DNA of 64,000 nt from Actinoplanes siamensis (GTDB taxonomy: Bacteria; Actinomycetota; Actinomycetes; Mycobacteriales; Micromonosporaceae), in contig NZ_BOMW01000068.1 of NCBI RefSeq assembly GCF_016862395.1, positions 1 to 64,000 on the forward strand, written 5' to 3'. The position numbers and the translations under genes are program-made. Of this stretch, positions 8,463 to 15,693 are shown piece by piece. The notes under the pieces are model-generated. The model worked only from the letters and a program-made list of their open reading frames with translations, searched no databases and had not been told where the DNA came from. How positions within the stretch are numbered: the first letter of the stretch is position 1; every line of letters starts with the position of its first letter.

Positions 8463-10196
8463 ATGCTGCTTCGGATGTCCACCCTGCTGCTCAAGACCCT
8501 GCGTGAGGAGCCGGCGGACGCGGAGGTGCCGAGTCATCGGCTCCTGGTGCGCGCCGGATTCGTCCGCCGCGCCGCCCCGGGCGGCTACACCTGGCTGCCA
8601 CTCGGCAAGCTGGTGCTGGACCGGGTCACCACGATCGTCCGCGAGGAGATGGCCGCCGTCGGTGGCCAGGAGGTCTCGTTCCCGGCCCTGCTGCCCCGGG
8701 AGCCGTACGACGTGAGCGGCCGCTGGACCGAGTACGGCGACGACATCTTCACCCTCAAGGACCGTCGTGGCGCCGAGCACCTGCTCGCACCCACGCACGA
8801 GGAGATGTTCACCCTGCTGGTCCAGGACCTGACCAGCTCGTACCGCGACTTCCCGCTGGTGCTCTTCCAGATCCAGACGAAGTTCCGCGACGAGGCGCGC
8901 CCCCGCGGCGGGCTGCTCCGCGGCCGCGAGTTCCTGATGAAGGACGCCTACTCCTTCGGTCTGACAGATCAAGACCTGATTGCGGCGTACGACCGGATGC
9001 GCGCCGCCTATCAGCGAATCTTCCACCGTCTCGGTCTGGAGCACACCGTCGTCTCCGCGGTGTCGGGCGCCATGGGCGGCTCCGCGTCGGAGGAGTTCCT
9101 GGCGGCCGCCGACGTCGGCGAGGACACCTTCGCCGGCTGCACCGCCTGCGACTACGCCGCGAACACCGAGGCCGTGACGACCCCGGCGCCACCCGCCCGG
9201 CCGGTCACGGCGCCGCCCGCGGCGGTGCACGACACGCCGGACACCCCCACCATCGCGGCCCTGGTCGACGTGGCCAACGAGCGCCGGCTGGCCGGCCGGT
9301 CCGACTGGACCGCCGCGGACACGTTGAAGAACGTGGTGGTCACCGTGCACCACCCGGGCCGGCCCGACGAGGTGGTCGCGATCAGCGTGCCCGGCGACCG
9401 CGAGGTGGACCTCAAGCGGCTGAACGCCGCGCTCGCCCCGGCCACCGCCACCCTTTTCGACGACTTCGCGTCCCGCCCCGACCTGGTCAAGGGATACATC
9501 GGCCCGCAGGGCGGCAAGGTGCGTCACCTCGTGGATCCGCGTGTCGCGCCCGGCACCGCCTGGCTGACCGGGGCGAACCAGCCGGGCCGGCACGCCACCG
9601 ACGTGGTGTCCGGCCGCGACTTCACCCCGGACGGCACGGTCGAGGCCGCCGAGGTGCGGGCCGGCGACCCCTGCCCGGCCTGCGGTGACGGTTCGCTGAC
9701 CATCCGCCGGGGGATCGAGATCGGTCACATCTTCCAACTCGGCCGGCGCTACACCGAGGCGTTCAAGGTGGACGTTCTGGGTGCCGACGGCAAGCCGGTG
9801 CGGCCCACCATGGGCAGTTACGGCATCGGGCTGTCCCGGGCCGTCGCCGCGATCGCCGAGCAGCACCACGACGAGCGCGGGCTGCTCTGGCCGGCCGAGG
9901 TGGCGCCGGCCGACGTCCACATCGTCGCGGCCGGCCGGGACGGGCAGGTGGCGGCCGCGCTGACACTGGCCGAAACGCTGGTGCGGGCCGGGATCCGGGT
10001 GCTGGTCGACGACCGGCCGAACGTCTCGGCCGGCGTGAAATTCACCGACGCCGAGCTGATCGGCATCTCCCGGTCCGTCGTGGTCGGCCGCCGCTTGACC
10101 GAGGGGTACGCCGAATGGCGTGACAGGCTTACCGGAGAGCGCAAGGATGTGCCCCTTGTGGACGTACCCGGGGTAATCGTGGCGACACTGGGGTAA
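8463..10196 (+). CDS. proS: Prolyl-tRNA synthetase, bacterial type with editing insert
   Basis: 577 residues from ATG 8463 (MLLRMSTLLLKTLREEPADA); a GTG two codons upstream is possible. It charges tRNA-Pro in the cytosol. Class II motifs are present: motif 1 region VRRAAPGGYTWLPLG, motif 2 FRDEARPRGGLLRGREFLM, motif 3 MGSYGIGLSRAVAAIAEQ. An insert between motifs 2 and 3 (about residues 225-395) corresponds to the YbaK-like editing domain of bacterial ProRS, and the C-terminal anticodon domain follows. A free-standing YbaK-type deacylase lies 1.5 kb downstream. Confidence 0.96.
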   Translation: MLLRMSTLLLKTLREEPADAEVPSHRLLVRAGFVRRAAPGGYTWLPLGKLVLDRVTTIVREEMAAVGGQEVSFPALLPREPYDVSGRWTEYGDDIFTLKDRRGAEHLLAPTHEEMFTLLVQDLTSSYRDFPLVLFQIQTKFRDEARPRGGLLRGREFLMKDAYSFGLTDQDLIAAYDRMRAAYQRIFHRLGLEHTVVSAVSGAMGGSASEEFLAAADVGEDTFAGCTACDYAANTEAVTTPAPPARPVTAPPAAVHDTPDTPTIAALVDVANERRLAGRSDWTAADTLKNVVVTVHHPGRPDEVVAISVPGDREVDLKRLNAALAPATATLFDDFASRPDLVKGYIGPQGGKVRHLVDPRVAPGTAWLTGANQPGRHATDVVSGRDFTPDGTVEAAEVRAGDPCPACGDGSLTIRRGIEIGHIFQLGRRYTEAFKVDVLGADGKPVRPTMGSYGIGLSRAVAAIAEQHHDERGLLWPAEVAPADVHIVAAGRDGQVAAALTLAETLVRAGIRVLVDDRPNVSAGVKFTDAELIGISRSVVVGRRLTEGYAEWRDRLTGERKDVPLVDVPGVIVATLG

Positions 10197-10222
10197 GCGG
10201 ATGTCGACGGGAGGGCAGAGGC

Positions 10223-10612
10223 ATGGCGAGGCTGGTTGTTGACGCGATGACCCGGCGGGTGGTCTACCTGCCGGAGGACACCCCGCTCGACGAGGCCGCG
10301 CAGGCCATGCGGGACCAGGGCATCGGGGACGTGGTGGTGACGCACGGGCCGACCATGGCGGGCATCGTCACCGACCGGGACATCGTGGTCCGGGCCGTGG
10401 CCGAGGGCCTGTCCCCGGCGTCGACCACGCTGGGCGCGATCGCCACCCGTGAGCTGATCATGATCGAGCAGAGTGCCACGGTCGAGGAGGCGGTCCAGGC
10501 CATGCGCTCCCGCGCGGTCCGCCGCCTCCTGGTCTGCGACGCCGACCGCAAGGCGGTGGGCCTGATCAGCCTCAGCGACGTGGCCCTCCTCCCCACCTCG
10601 GCCGCCGCCTGA
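10223..10612 (+). CDS. CBS-domain protein
   Basis: 129 residues made of two CBS motifs (about 8-55 and 70-125; GIVTDRDIVVRAVAEG and GLISLSDVALL). Such stand-alone Bateman modules bind adenine nucleotides and usually act as regulatory or stress proteins. GGGAGGG is placed about 8 bases before the ATG. It follows proS by 26 bases on the same strand and may be cotranscribed. The partner is unknown. Confidence 0.88.
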   Translation: MARLVVDAMTRRVVYLPEDTPLDEAAQAMRDQGIGDVVVTHGPTMAGIVTDRDIVVRAVAEGLSPASTTLGAIATRELIMIEQSATVEEAVQAMRSRAVRRLLVCDADRKAVGLISLSDVALLPTSAAA

Positions 10613-10634
10613 CCGGCCACCGCAACCCTCCGAG

Positions 10635-10770
10635 CTCCGGCCCTCCCACGTCGGCCGCCGCCCGCTCAGCCGCCACGGCTCTCCCGGCTCCGGCCCGCCC
10701 ACGTCGGCCTCCGCCCGCTCAGCCGCCACGGCTCTCCCGGCTCCGGCCCGCCCACGTCGGCCGCCGCCCG
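10635..10770. repeat. 53-bp tandem repeat, about 2.5 copies
   Basis: Units begin at 10635, 10688 and 10741, each starting CTCCGGCCC and containing CCCACGTCGGCC; the first two differ at only a few bases. It lies in the gap between the CBS gene and sufE. No coding potential is supported. Confidence 0.85.
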
Positions 10771-10869
10771 ACCGGCCGTCGCCTCGCCCGTGCCGGCCGG
10801 CGGGTCAGGTGACGCGGCAGTCCTCCCTCGGCCGGTCGGTCCTGCACCTTTGCGCGTAGGTTGGTGTTC

Positions 10870-11298
10870 GTGAGCGACATGCCGCCGAAGCTGGCCCAAA
10901 TCGTCGAGGAGTTCGCCTCCGCGCCCCGCGACGTCGTCCTGGAAATGCTGCTGGAATTCTCCGACGCGGTGCCGCCCCTGCCCGCCGAGTTGGCCGGGCA
11001 CGAGGGCATGGAGCAGGTCCCGGAGTGCCAGACGCAGTTCTTCCTCAGGGCCGAGGTCCAACCGGACGCCACAGTGGTCAGCTGGTTCGACTGCCCGCCT
11101 GAGGCGCCGACCACCCGGGCGTTCGCCGGCATCCTCGCCGAAGGCCTGGCCGGCGCGTCCGCGACCGAGATCCTGGCCGTGCCGGACGATCTCTACGCTC
11201 GCATGGGCCTGGGCCAGGCGATCAGCCCGCTGCGCATCCGCGGCGGCACAGCGATCCTCGGCCGCCTGAAGCGACAGATCGCCGAGCAGTCGAGCTGA
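10870..11298 (+). CDS. sufE: SufE-family Fe-S assembly protein
   Basis: 142 residues from GTG 10870, with an AGG about 10 bases upstream; in-frame TTG and GTG codons at 10861 and 10864 are less likely. SufE accepts persulfide sulfur from the cysteine desulfurase SufS and activates it. The conserved acceptor is Cys53 in PECQTQFFL, and the length is normal. Actinobacteria usually encode SufE beside a rhodanese; here the rhodanese at 6.6-7.5 kb is on the opposite strand with proS between. Confidence 0.9.
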   Translation: MSDMPPKLAQIVEEFASAPRDVVLEMLLEFSDAVPPLPAELAGHEGMEQVPECQTQFFLRAEVQPDATVVSWFDCPPEAPTTRAFAGILAEGLAGASATEILAVPDDLYARMGLGQAISPLRIRGGTAILGRLKRQIAEQSS

Positions 11299-11352
11299 GC
11301 CTCGCCACGCACGGACGCGCCGCCCGCCAGCTGACCTCCGCGCCGCCCGCCG

Positions 11353-11429
11353 GGCCGACTTCCGCGCCTCCGGCCGACTTACGCAACTCCGGCCGACTTC
11401 CGCAACTTAGGCCGACTTCCGCAACTCCC
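11353..11429. repeat. 19-bp tandem repeat, four copies
   Basis: GCCGACTTNCGC begins at 11354, 11373, 11392 and 11411, a constant 19-base period, with consensus GGCCGACTTCCGCAACTCC. It is too short and has no unique spacers, so it is not a CRISPR array. Confidence 0.85.
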
Positions 11430-11571
11430 GCCGCCGGCTGCCCGCTGCCGGCTCTGGCCCAGGCAGCCGGGTGGATCGGCTTGGACGCGGTCGTTCGCCC
11501 AGCAGTCCGCCATCCTGCTGGCCGGCTTCGCGGAGACCGAGCGCCGTAAGACCGTAGACACGCTTCAATGA

Positions 11572-11587
11572 CGTTTCACGTGGAACG
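11572..11587. promoter_or_regulatory. parS-like site, one mismatch, left of oriC
   Basis: CGTTTCACGTGGAACG differs from the palindrome core GTTTCACGTGAAAC at one base. It is the only such site found on the dnaN-gyrA side of the origin, about 22 kb from the parA cluster. ParB binding is inferred. Confidence 0.5.
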
Positions 11588-11645
11588 GTATCGACGCCTA
11601 TCTACAGAGAGCCCGCAGCCGGCTTGAGTTCCCGGACGCGACCGG

Positions 11646-12209
11646 TCAGCCGACCTCTTTGGCGAGACCTTCGATGACCTGCGCGCCGGGGAGAGCGCCC
11701 AACGCCGGGCCGGCCACCACGATCTTGCTGTGCCGAACCCCCGAGCCGATGATCACGTGCGGGGTGGCGACGACCCGGGAGTCGACAAGGATCGGCCAGT
11801 CGGCGGGCAGTCCGATCGGAGTGATCCCGCCATATTCCATCCCGGTCAGCGACACCGCCTCATCCATCGGCGCGAAACTGCACTTCCGGACGTCGAGGTG
11901 CCGCCGGATCACCCCGTTCACATCGGCCCGGGTGGTGGCGAGGACGACGCACGCGGCGTACTTCGTCACCTCCCCACGCCGACCGGCCACAATCACGCAG
12001 TTGGCGGACTCGGCGAGCGTCACGCCATAAGCCGCGCAGAACGCCGCGGTGTCGGCCAGCCCCGGGTCGATCGGCGCCACCAGCACCTGATCGCCGTCGA
12101 CTGGGGCGTCCTCCGGCCACACCGCCAGGGCCTTTGCCACCGGCGCGGCGAGCAGATCGGGTCGGGACTGGGCAGGTTCGGTCTTCAGGCTTCCCATCAC
12201 GTCCGACAT
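11646..12209 (-). CDS. YbaK/EbsC-type aminoacyl-tRNA deacylase
   Basis: About 187 residues; starts at 12212, 12209 (MSDVMGSLKTEP) and 12197 are all possible and the frame stays open further upstream. The YbaK fold is recognised from TLAESANCVIVAGRRGEVTK, ACVVLATTRADVNG and SLTGMEYGGITPIGLP. Family members hydrolyse mischarged tRNA such as Cys- or Ala-tRNA-Pro. Its position near proS fits a quality-control role, though the strands are opposite and the substrate is not shown. Confidence 0.8.
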   Translation of the reverse strand: MSDVMGSLKTEPAQSRPDLLAAPVAKALAVWPEDAPVDGDQVLVAPIDPGLADTAAFCAAYGVTLAESANCVIVAGRRGEVTKYAACVVLATTRADVNGVIRRHLDVRKCSFAPMDEAVSLTGMEYGGITPIGLPADWPILVDSRVVATPHVIIGSGVRHSKIVVAGPALGALPGAQVIEGLAKEVG

Positions 12210-12587
12210 CATGACCCCGATCGGCACCGTCAACCACATGGCGCCCCGATGGCCCGCCTCCACCGTGATCCGGCCCACCGCAGTCGATGCCGTTCCAGCC
12301 GGCCGCCCGGTTCCCGGAGGCGCACCACTCGTCGTCGGAGCGAACATCCGGATGCAGGGGGCATGGCCCGCGCCTTCGCGCGCGAGCCGGCCCCGGCGGC
12401 ACGGTTCGCACCTTCGCGCGAGCCGGCCCCGGCGGCACGGTTCGCACCGTCGGTCCTCGCACGCTTCACCGAGCGACGGTAGGGGGAAGGCCCGGAGGCG
12501 GCACGGGCAGCGCTGGCCAAACGACGCATATCCGGCTCACCAGGACGTCCTGCCGGGCTGGGCTCAGGTTTTGGCGGATCATGCCGA
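12210..12587. other. Gene-free gap with a 36-bp direct repeat
   Basis: It holds two near-identical copies of a 36-base unit (12379-12448, AGCCGGCCCCGGCGGCACGG recurring at 12385 and 12421). Open frames crossing it are not conserved-looking and overlap the YbaK upstream region. No promoter or terminator could be named. Confidence 0.5.
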
Positions 12588-13040
12588 ATGTCTGAGAACG
12601 TGAGGGAGGACGAGGTCACGCAGGAACGCAGGACGGCACGCGTCGGAACGGTGAGCGGGCTGGCGTTGATGACCGGCGCCACCGCCATGGCCGCGGTAGG
12701 CGGCGGTCACCACTCCGTCTTCGCCACGGTTCTGCTGGGCCTGCTGGCCCTCGGCATGGCACACGCCTTCACCGTCGAGATCCGCCGCCAGGCCCACCGC
12801 CGCAGCAACGGACGCTGGGGCCGGCCCGACCTGATCAACATCGCGCTCCTGGCCGGCTGGGCGGTCGTCTCGCTGACGATCGCGGCCTTCCCCTTCCCCT
12901 CCTCACCGGTCCGGGTCCTCGCCCTCCTGCTGACCGCCAGCTACGCCACGGCATGCGCCTACTTCGTCGTCGAACGCCGCCGAGCCGCCTCCGTCGTCCT
13001 CCCACCCACTCCGTCGATGACCGAGTCGTCCCGGGTCTGA
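12588..13040 (+). CDS. Small four-helix membrane protein, hypothetical
   Basis: 150 residues with four hydrophobic segments at about 22-40, 43-61, 84-102 and 106-125, and short polar ends. No family recognised. Codon use is typical of neighbours. No clear ribosome site precedes the ATG at 12588. Its last 82 bases overlap the 3' end of the convergent Nudix gene, in low-complexity sequence. Confidence 0.65.
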   Translation: MSENVREDEVTQERRTARVGTVSGLALMTGATAMAAVGGGHHSVFATVLLGLLALGMAHAFTVEIRRQAHRRSNGRWGRPDLINIALLAGWAVVSLTIAAFPFPSSPVRVLALLLTASYATACAYFVVERRRAASVVLPPTPSMTESSRV

Positions 13041-13705
13041 CGGGCCGCGAGGGAAGCCCGGGCGGAGGACGGCCTGGCAGGGGAAGCCGGCCGAGACCCG
13101 GCGGACGAACCCCGAGAGGAGCCAGCAGTGCGGGCCGCCGACGGAGCCTCTCCCGACGACGCAGGCCGAGACCCGGACGCAGGCCGAGACCCGGCGGACG
13201 AACCCCGAGACGAACCGGAAGAGCCGGCCGCGGAAGCCGAAGAAGCGCTGCCCGGGGAAGCCCCACCCGGGGACGTCCCGCCCGAGGAGGTCGATGCGAC
13301 CGGTGCGGCCATCGTCGGCAACACCACCATCAGCGGCGGCACCGGCACCCCGCTCGTCTCGATCGGCAGCTCCGGCACCGGCAACCAGTCCAACCCGAGC
13401 GGCTCCGGCCCGGACCCGTCATCGCGCCCGACCCGTGGCTCCCCGTCGGCCACCGACACCGCGAAGACCGACGTCATCCCCGACGGATACGGCATCTCCA
13501 GCACATACCGCAGCTCACTGACCACCAGCCCGGTCTCCTCGAAGACCTCGCGGCGCACGGCCTCCTCGGCCGTCTCACCGGGCTGCAGCCCACCCCCGGG
13601 CAAGGTCCACCACTCGCCGCCACCGGACCGGCGGCTGCGTTCGTGCACCATAAGCACACGGCCGTCCCGCACGATCACGGCGGCGGCCCGTCTTCGTTCG
13701 CTCAC
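12959..13705 (-). CDS. Nudix hydrolase with low-complexity C-terminal tail
   Basis: 248 residues from GTG 13705. The N-terminal domain (about 1-135) carries the Nudix box GLQPGETAEEAVRREVFEET, which binds Mg2+ to cleave nucleoside diphosphate-linked substrates. The last ~110 residues are Ser/Gly/Ala/Arg repeats (SSRGSSAGSRPAS twice), unusual for the family and encoded by imperfect DNA repeats around 13080-13210. The tail overlaps the convergent membrane-protein gene, so the natural C-terminus may once have been shorter. Substrate unknown. Confidence 0.8.
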   Translation of the reverse strand: MSERRRAAAVIVRDGRVLMVHERSRRSGGGEWWTLPGGGLQPGETAEEAVRREVFEETGLVVSELRYVLEMPYPSGMTSVFAVSVADGEPRVGRDDGSGPEPLGLDWLPVPELPIETSGVPVPPLMVVLPTMAAPVASTSSGGTSPGGASPGSASSASAAGSSGSSRGSSAGSRPASGSRPASSGEAPSAARTAGSSRGSSAGSRPASPARPSSARASLAARQTRDDSVIDGVGGRTTEAARRRSTTK

Positions 13706-14290
13706 GAGTCGCAGGCTAACCGCCGGGATGCGCGCGCGCAGGCCTACATCATTCCTCTGTGGATAACTGGCAGCCCCGGATCGGGCAAATGCGTACCTAC
13801 GCCTTCGGAAACGATGACCTGCGGCGCTCCAGCAACGTCCCGGTGAGCTTGATCCCACCCCGCTCCCCGATGTCCGTGATCGCCATCTTGGTGGCATCCG
13901 TCACGTCCGGACGGGGGGGCCACCTGTGCGCGGAGAACGGGAGGGCCGGTCGTGGCCCGGCGCCGGTGGTGTCGCCCCGCCAGAAGCCACCGTCTCACCG
14001 AGCCGGCAGATCACAATGGAGTCGTACTCACGCGAAGCCGAAGTCTCCGATTGGATGTCCTGATCGGACTGCGTATCGGCGCTCGCGCTCTGAGGGTCAG
14101 AACCCGGGCGAGCACGTCGCGACCCCAGGCGACGACGGCCCAGGCAACGATGACCCAGGCGCCACTGACTCCGATGCCGGTGACCCAGGTGCCGGTGACC
14201 CAGACGGCGGTGATTCAGGTGCCGGTGATTCAGGTGCCGGGTGATCGGAGCGAGGTGACGGAGCAGGACTCGTACCACCGGAAAAGAATC
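13706..14290. other. Gap upstream of the Nudix gene: DnaA box, repeats, possible mini-ORF
   Basis: A perfect DnaA box (TGTGGATAA) is at 13758-13766. A minus-strand frame of 35 codons (GTG 13904 to TAG 13797; ATKMAITDIGERGGIKLTG) has strong GC3 but no homologue I recognise. From about 14150 to 14240 an approximately 15-base unit (CAGGTGCCGGTGA) repeats several times. No larger gene is supported. Confidence 0.5.
14152..14241. repeat. Imperfect 15-bp repeat
   Basis: Successive units of the type CAGGTGCCGGTGACC, later CAGGTGCCGGTGATT, are seen between 14152 and 14241. No reading frame through them looks like a folded protein. Confidence 0.6.
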
Positions 14291-14321
14291 GAAGCCCGCA
14301 TCCGGGAAGGATGCGGGCTTC
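14291..14321. terminator. Strong hairpin downstream of tRNA-Ala
   Basis: Stem GAAGCCCGCATCC pairs perfectly with GGATGCGGGCTTC around a 5-base loop. It sits just past the 3' end of the minus-strand tRNA-Ala, with a T-containing stretch beyond. It should stop the tRNA transcript. Confidence 0.8.
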
Positions 14322-14329
14322 TTCGTCCG

Positions 14330-14402
14330 TGGAGCCTAGGGGACTTGAACCCCTAACCCCCGCCTTGCAAAGGCGGTGCTCTGCCAGTTGAGCTAAGGCC
14401 CC
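14330..14402 (-). tRNA. tRNA-Ala (TGC)
   Basis: 73 bases on the minus strand, starting GGGGCCTTAGCTC and ending CTAGGCTCCA. The anticodon loop CTTTGCAAG gives anticodon TGC. The acceptor, D and T arms (GGTTCAAGTCC) all form. The CCA end is not encoded. Confidence 0.97.
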
Positions 14403-14412
14403 GGACTGCGCC

Positions 14413-14541
14413 TCAGCGCAGGTCGGGAGCGGTCGTCGCCTCGTGCCACAGCGCGCGCTCGTCGCTGGAAGCCTTGACCTTCTTCACCACCAGCGCGGCG
14501 GCGCCGACGACAGCCGCCACGACGAGGAGCTTCTTCAGCAT
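14413..14541 (-). CDS. DLW-39 family small protein
   Basis: 42 residues: MLKKLLVVAAVVGAAALVVKK, then a short polar tail with ALWHEAT and LR at the end. It matches the DLW-39 type of tiny actinobacterial proteins found near gyrA and the Ile/Ala tRNAs: one N-terminal membrane helix followed by a conserved Leu-Trp segment. The function is unknown. It lies between tRNA-Ile and tRNA-Ala on the same strand. Confidence 0.85.
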   Translation of the reverse strand: MLKKLLVVAAVVGAAALVVKKVKASSDERALWHEATTAPDLR

Positions 14542-14642
14542 CGGTTACCCCACTCCGGGAATGCGGACGCACAAAGGGTTATAAGCATAACGGGCGATCC
14601 ATGATCCGCTCTTGTGGCGGACCGGGACCGCCCGATCGCTCG

Positions 14643-14716
14643 TGGGGCTAGATGGAATCGAACCATCGACCTCAGAGTTATCAGCTCTGCGCTCTAACCG
14701 ACTGAGCTATAGCCCC
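14643..14716 (-). tRNA. tRNA-Ile (GAT)
   Basis: 74 bases on the minus strand, GGGGCTATAGCTCAG at the 5' end and TCTAGCCCCA at the 3' end. The anticodon loop CTGATAA gives GAT. The T arm GGTTCGATTCC is canonical. It follows the gyrA/DUF3566 block, as in other actinobacteria. Confidence 0.97.
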
Positions 14717-14742
14717 TCACCTGCGGACAGAACATTACCGTA

Positions 14743-14784
14743 CCGGGTTGTGAGCCACCAAAGCGGGGGTGGCTCACAACCCGG
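14743..14784. terminator. Perfect 17-bp hairpin after the gyrB-gyrA-DUF3566 block
   Basis: CCGGGTTGTGAGCCACC pairs with GGTGGCTCACAACCCGG across an 8-base loop. It begins 10 bases after the DUF3566 stop codon on the minus strand and precedes tRNA-Ile. It should separate the two transcripts. Confidence 0.85.
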
Positions 14785-14793
14785 TCAGCGAGA

Positions 14794-15690
14794 TCAGTCC
14801 CGCTCCGCGAGGGTCAGCTCGATGCCGCCGACCAGGTCGGCGCAGACGTTGTAGATGAACGCCCCGAGCGTTGCCAGCGCCGTGAACAGCACGACGTTTA
14901 CCGCGCCGATCAACATCGAGGTGCCGATGACGCCCCACGCGGTGATCCGGAAGCCGGCCGAGTTGTCGGTGCCACCGCTCGCGCTGACCAGTTCCTTCAG
15001 GCTGTCGTTGACCGAGGTCCACACACCCATGGTGTCCAGTGCCAGGTAGAGCACCGAGGTCGCGACGACCACCACGATGAAGAGCACGATCGAGACCGCG
15101 AACGCGAACTTCATCACGGACCACGGGTCGATCCGCTTGAGGTTCAGCCGGGCCCGCCGCGGGCCACGCGCAGCGGCCGAGGTGACCGTGGAGCGGGCCG
15201 AGCGAACCGCCTCGGAGACGCGGGCGGCCCCGACCGCGGAGGTCCCGCCAGGACCGGCCGGCGCGGTGGCCGACCCGGAGGCCGGCGCGGTGCGCTGTTT
15301 GGTGCCGGGCGGCGTCACCGTGGGCGTGGCCGCACCGGCCGGGCGCGTGGCGCCCGTGGTGCTGCCGGGCGTGCTCGCGGGACGCGACGAGGCGGTCCCG
15401 GGCGCGGCGCCCTTGCCCTTGGTCACGACCGGAACGGCCGCGGAGGCCTTGGCCACGGCGGGACCGCCGGACTGCCGTTTGGCGTCGGCGTCCGTTCCGG
15501 CAGCGGGTTCACCGGGCGGCGGGGCCATGCCCGGCGCCCTGGTGAACTTCGGCGGGGACGGGGCATCGGCGGGGACAGCGGCGCGCCCAGCGGACTCGCG
15601 TCCAGCCGACGCGGCGCCGTCCTTCTTCGCCGCATCGTCCGGAGTCGCTGAGGTCCCGGGGCCCCCCGACTTCGCCTGTGTCTCCGGCAT
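14794..15690 (-). CDS. DUF3566 transmembrane protein
   Basis: 298 residues. The first ~175 are Pro/Ala/Thr-rich and disordered. The DUF3566 domain follows: LNLKRIDPWSVMKFAFAVS, then a helix IVLFIVVVVATSVLYLAL, an extracellular loop, and a second helix WGVIGTSMLIGAVNVVLFTA. It is conserved directly after gyrA in actinobacteria; function unknown. The ATG at 15690 has AGGA 9 bases upstream and starts 3 bases after the gyrA stop, so it is cotranscribed with gyrA. Confidence 0.9.
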   Translation of the reverse strand: MPETQAKSGGPGTSATPDDAAKKDGAASAGRESAGRAAVPADAPSPPKFTRAPGMAPPPGEPAAGTDADAKRQSGGPAVAKASAAVPVVTKGKGAAPGTASSRPASTPGSTTGATRPAGAATPTVTPPGTKQRTAPASGSATAPAGPGGTSAVGAARVSEAVRSARSTVTSAAARGPRRARLNLKRIDPWSVMKFAFAVSIVLFIVVVVATSVLYLALDTMGVWTSVNDSLKELVSASGGTDNSAGFRITAWGVIGTSMLIGAVNVVLFTALATLGAFIYNVCADLVGGIELTLAERD

Positions 15691-15693
15691 CAA

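Larger units (their letters stand above)
11299..11645. other. Gene-free gap with 19-bp repeats and a parS-like site
   Basis: No convincing gene. It holds a four-copy 19-bp repeat and a parS-like palindrome near its right end. A plus-strand frame reading RSFAQQSAILLAGFAETERRK ends near 11570; it could be the tail of a lost gene, but it has no start and no identified family. Confidence 0.6.

Noticed and set aside
10635..11429. Possible CRISPR-like arrays
   Set aside because: The repeats are directly tandem with no unique spacers, and no cas genes are in the window.
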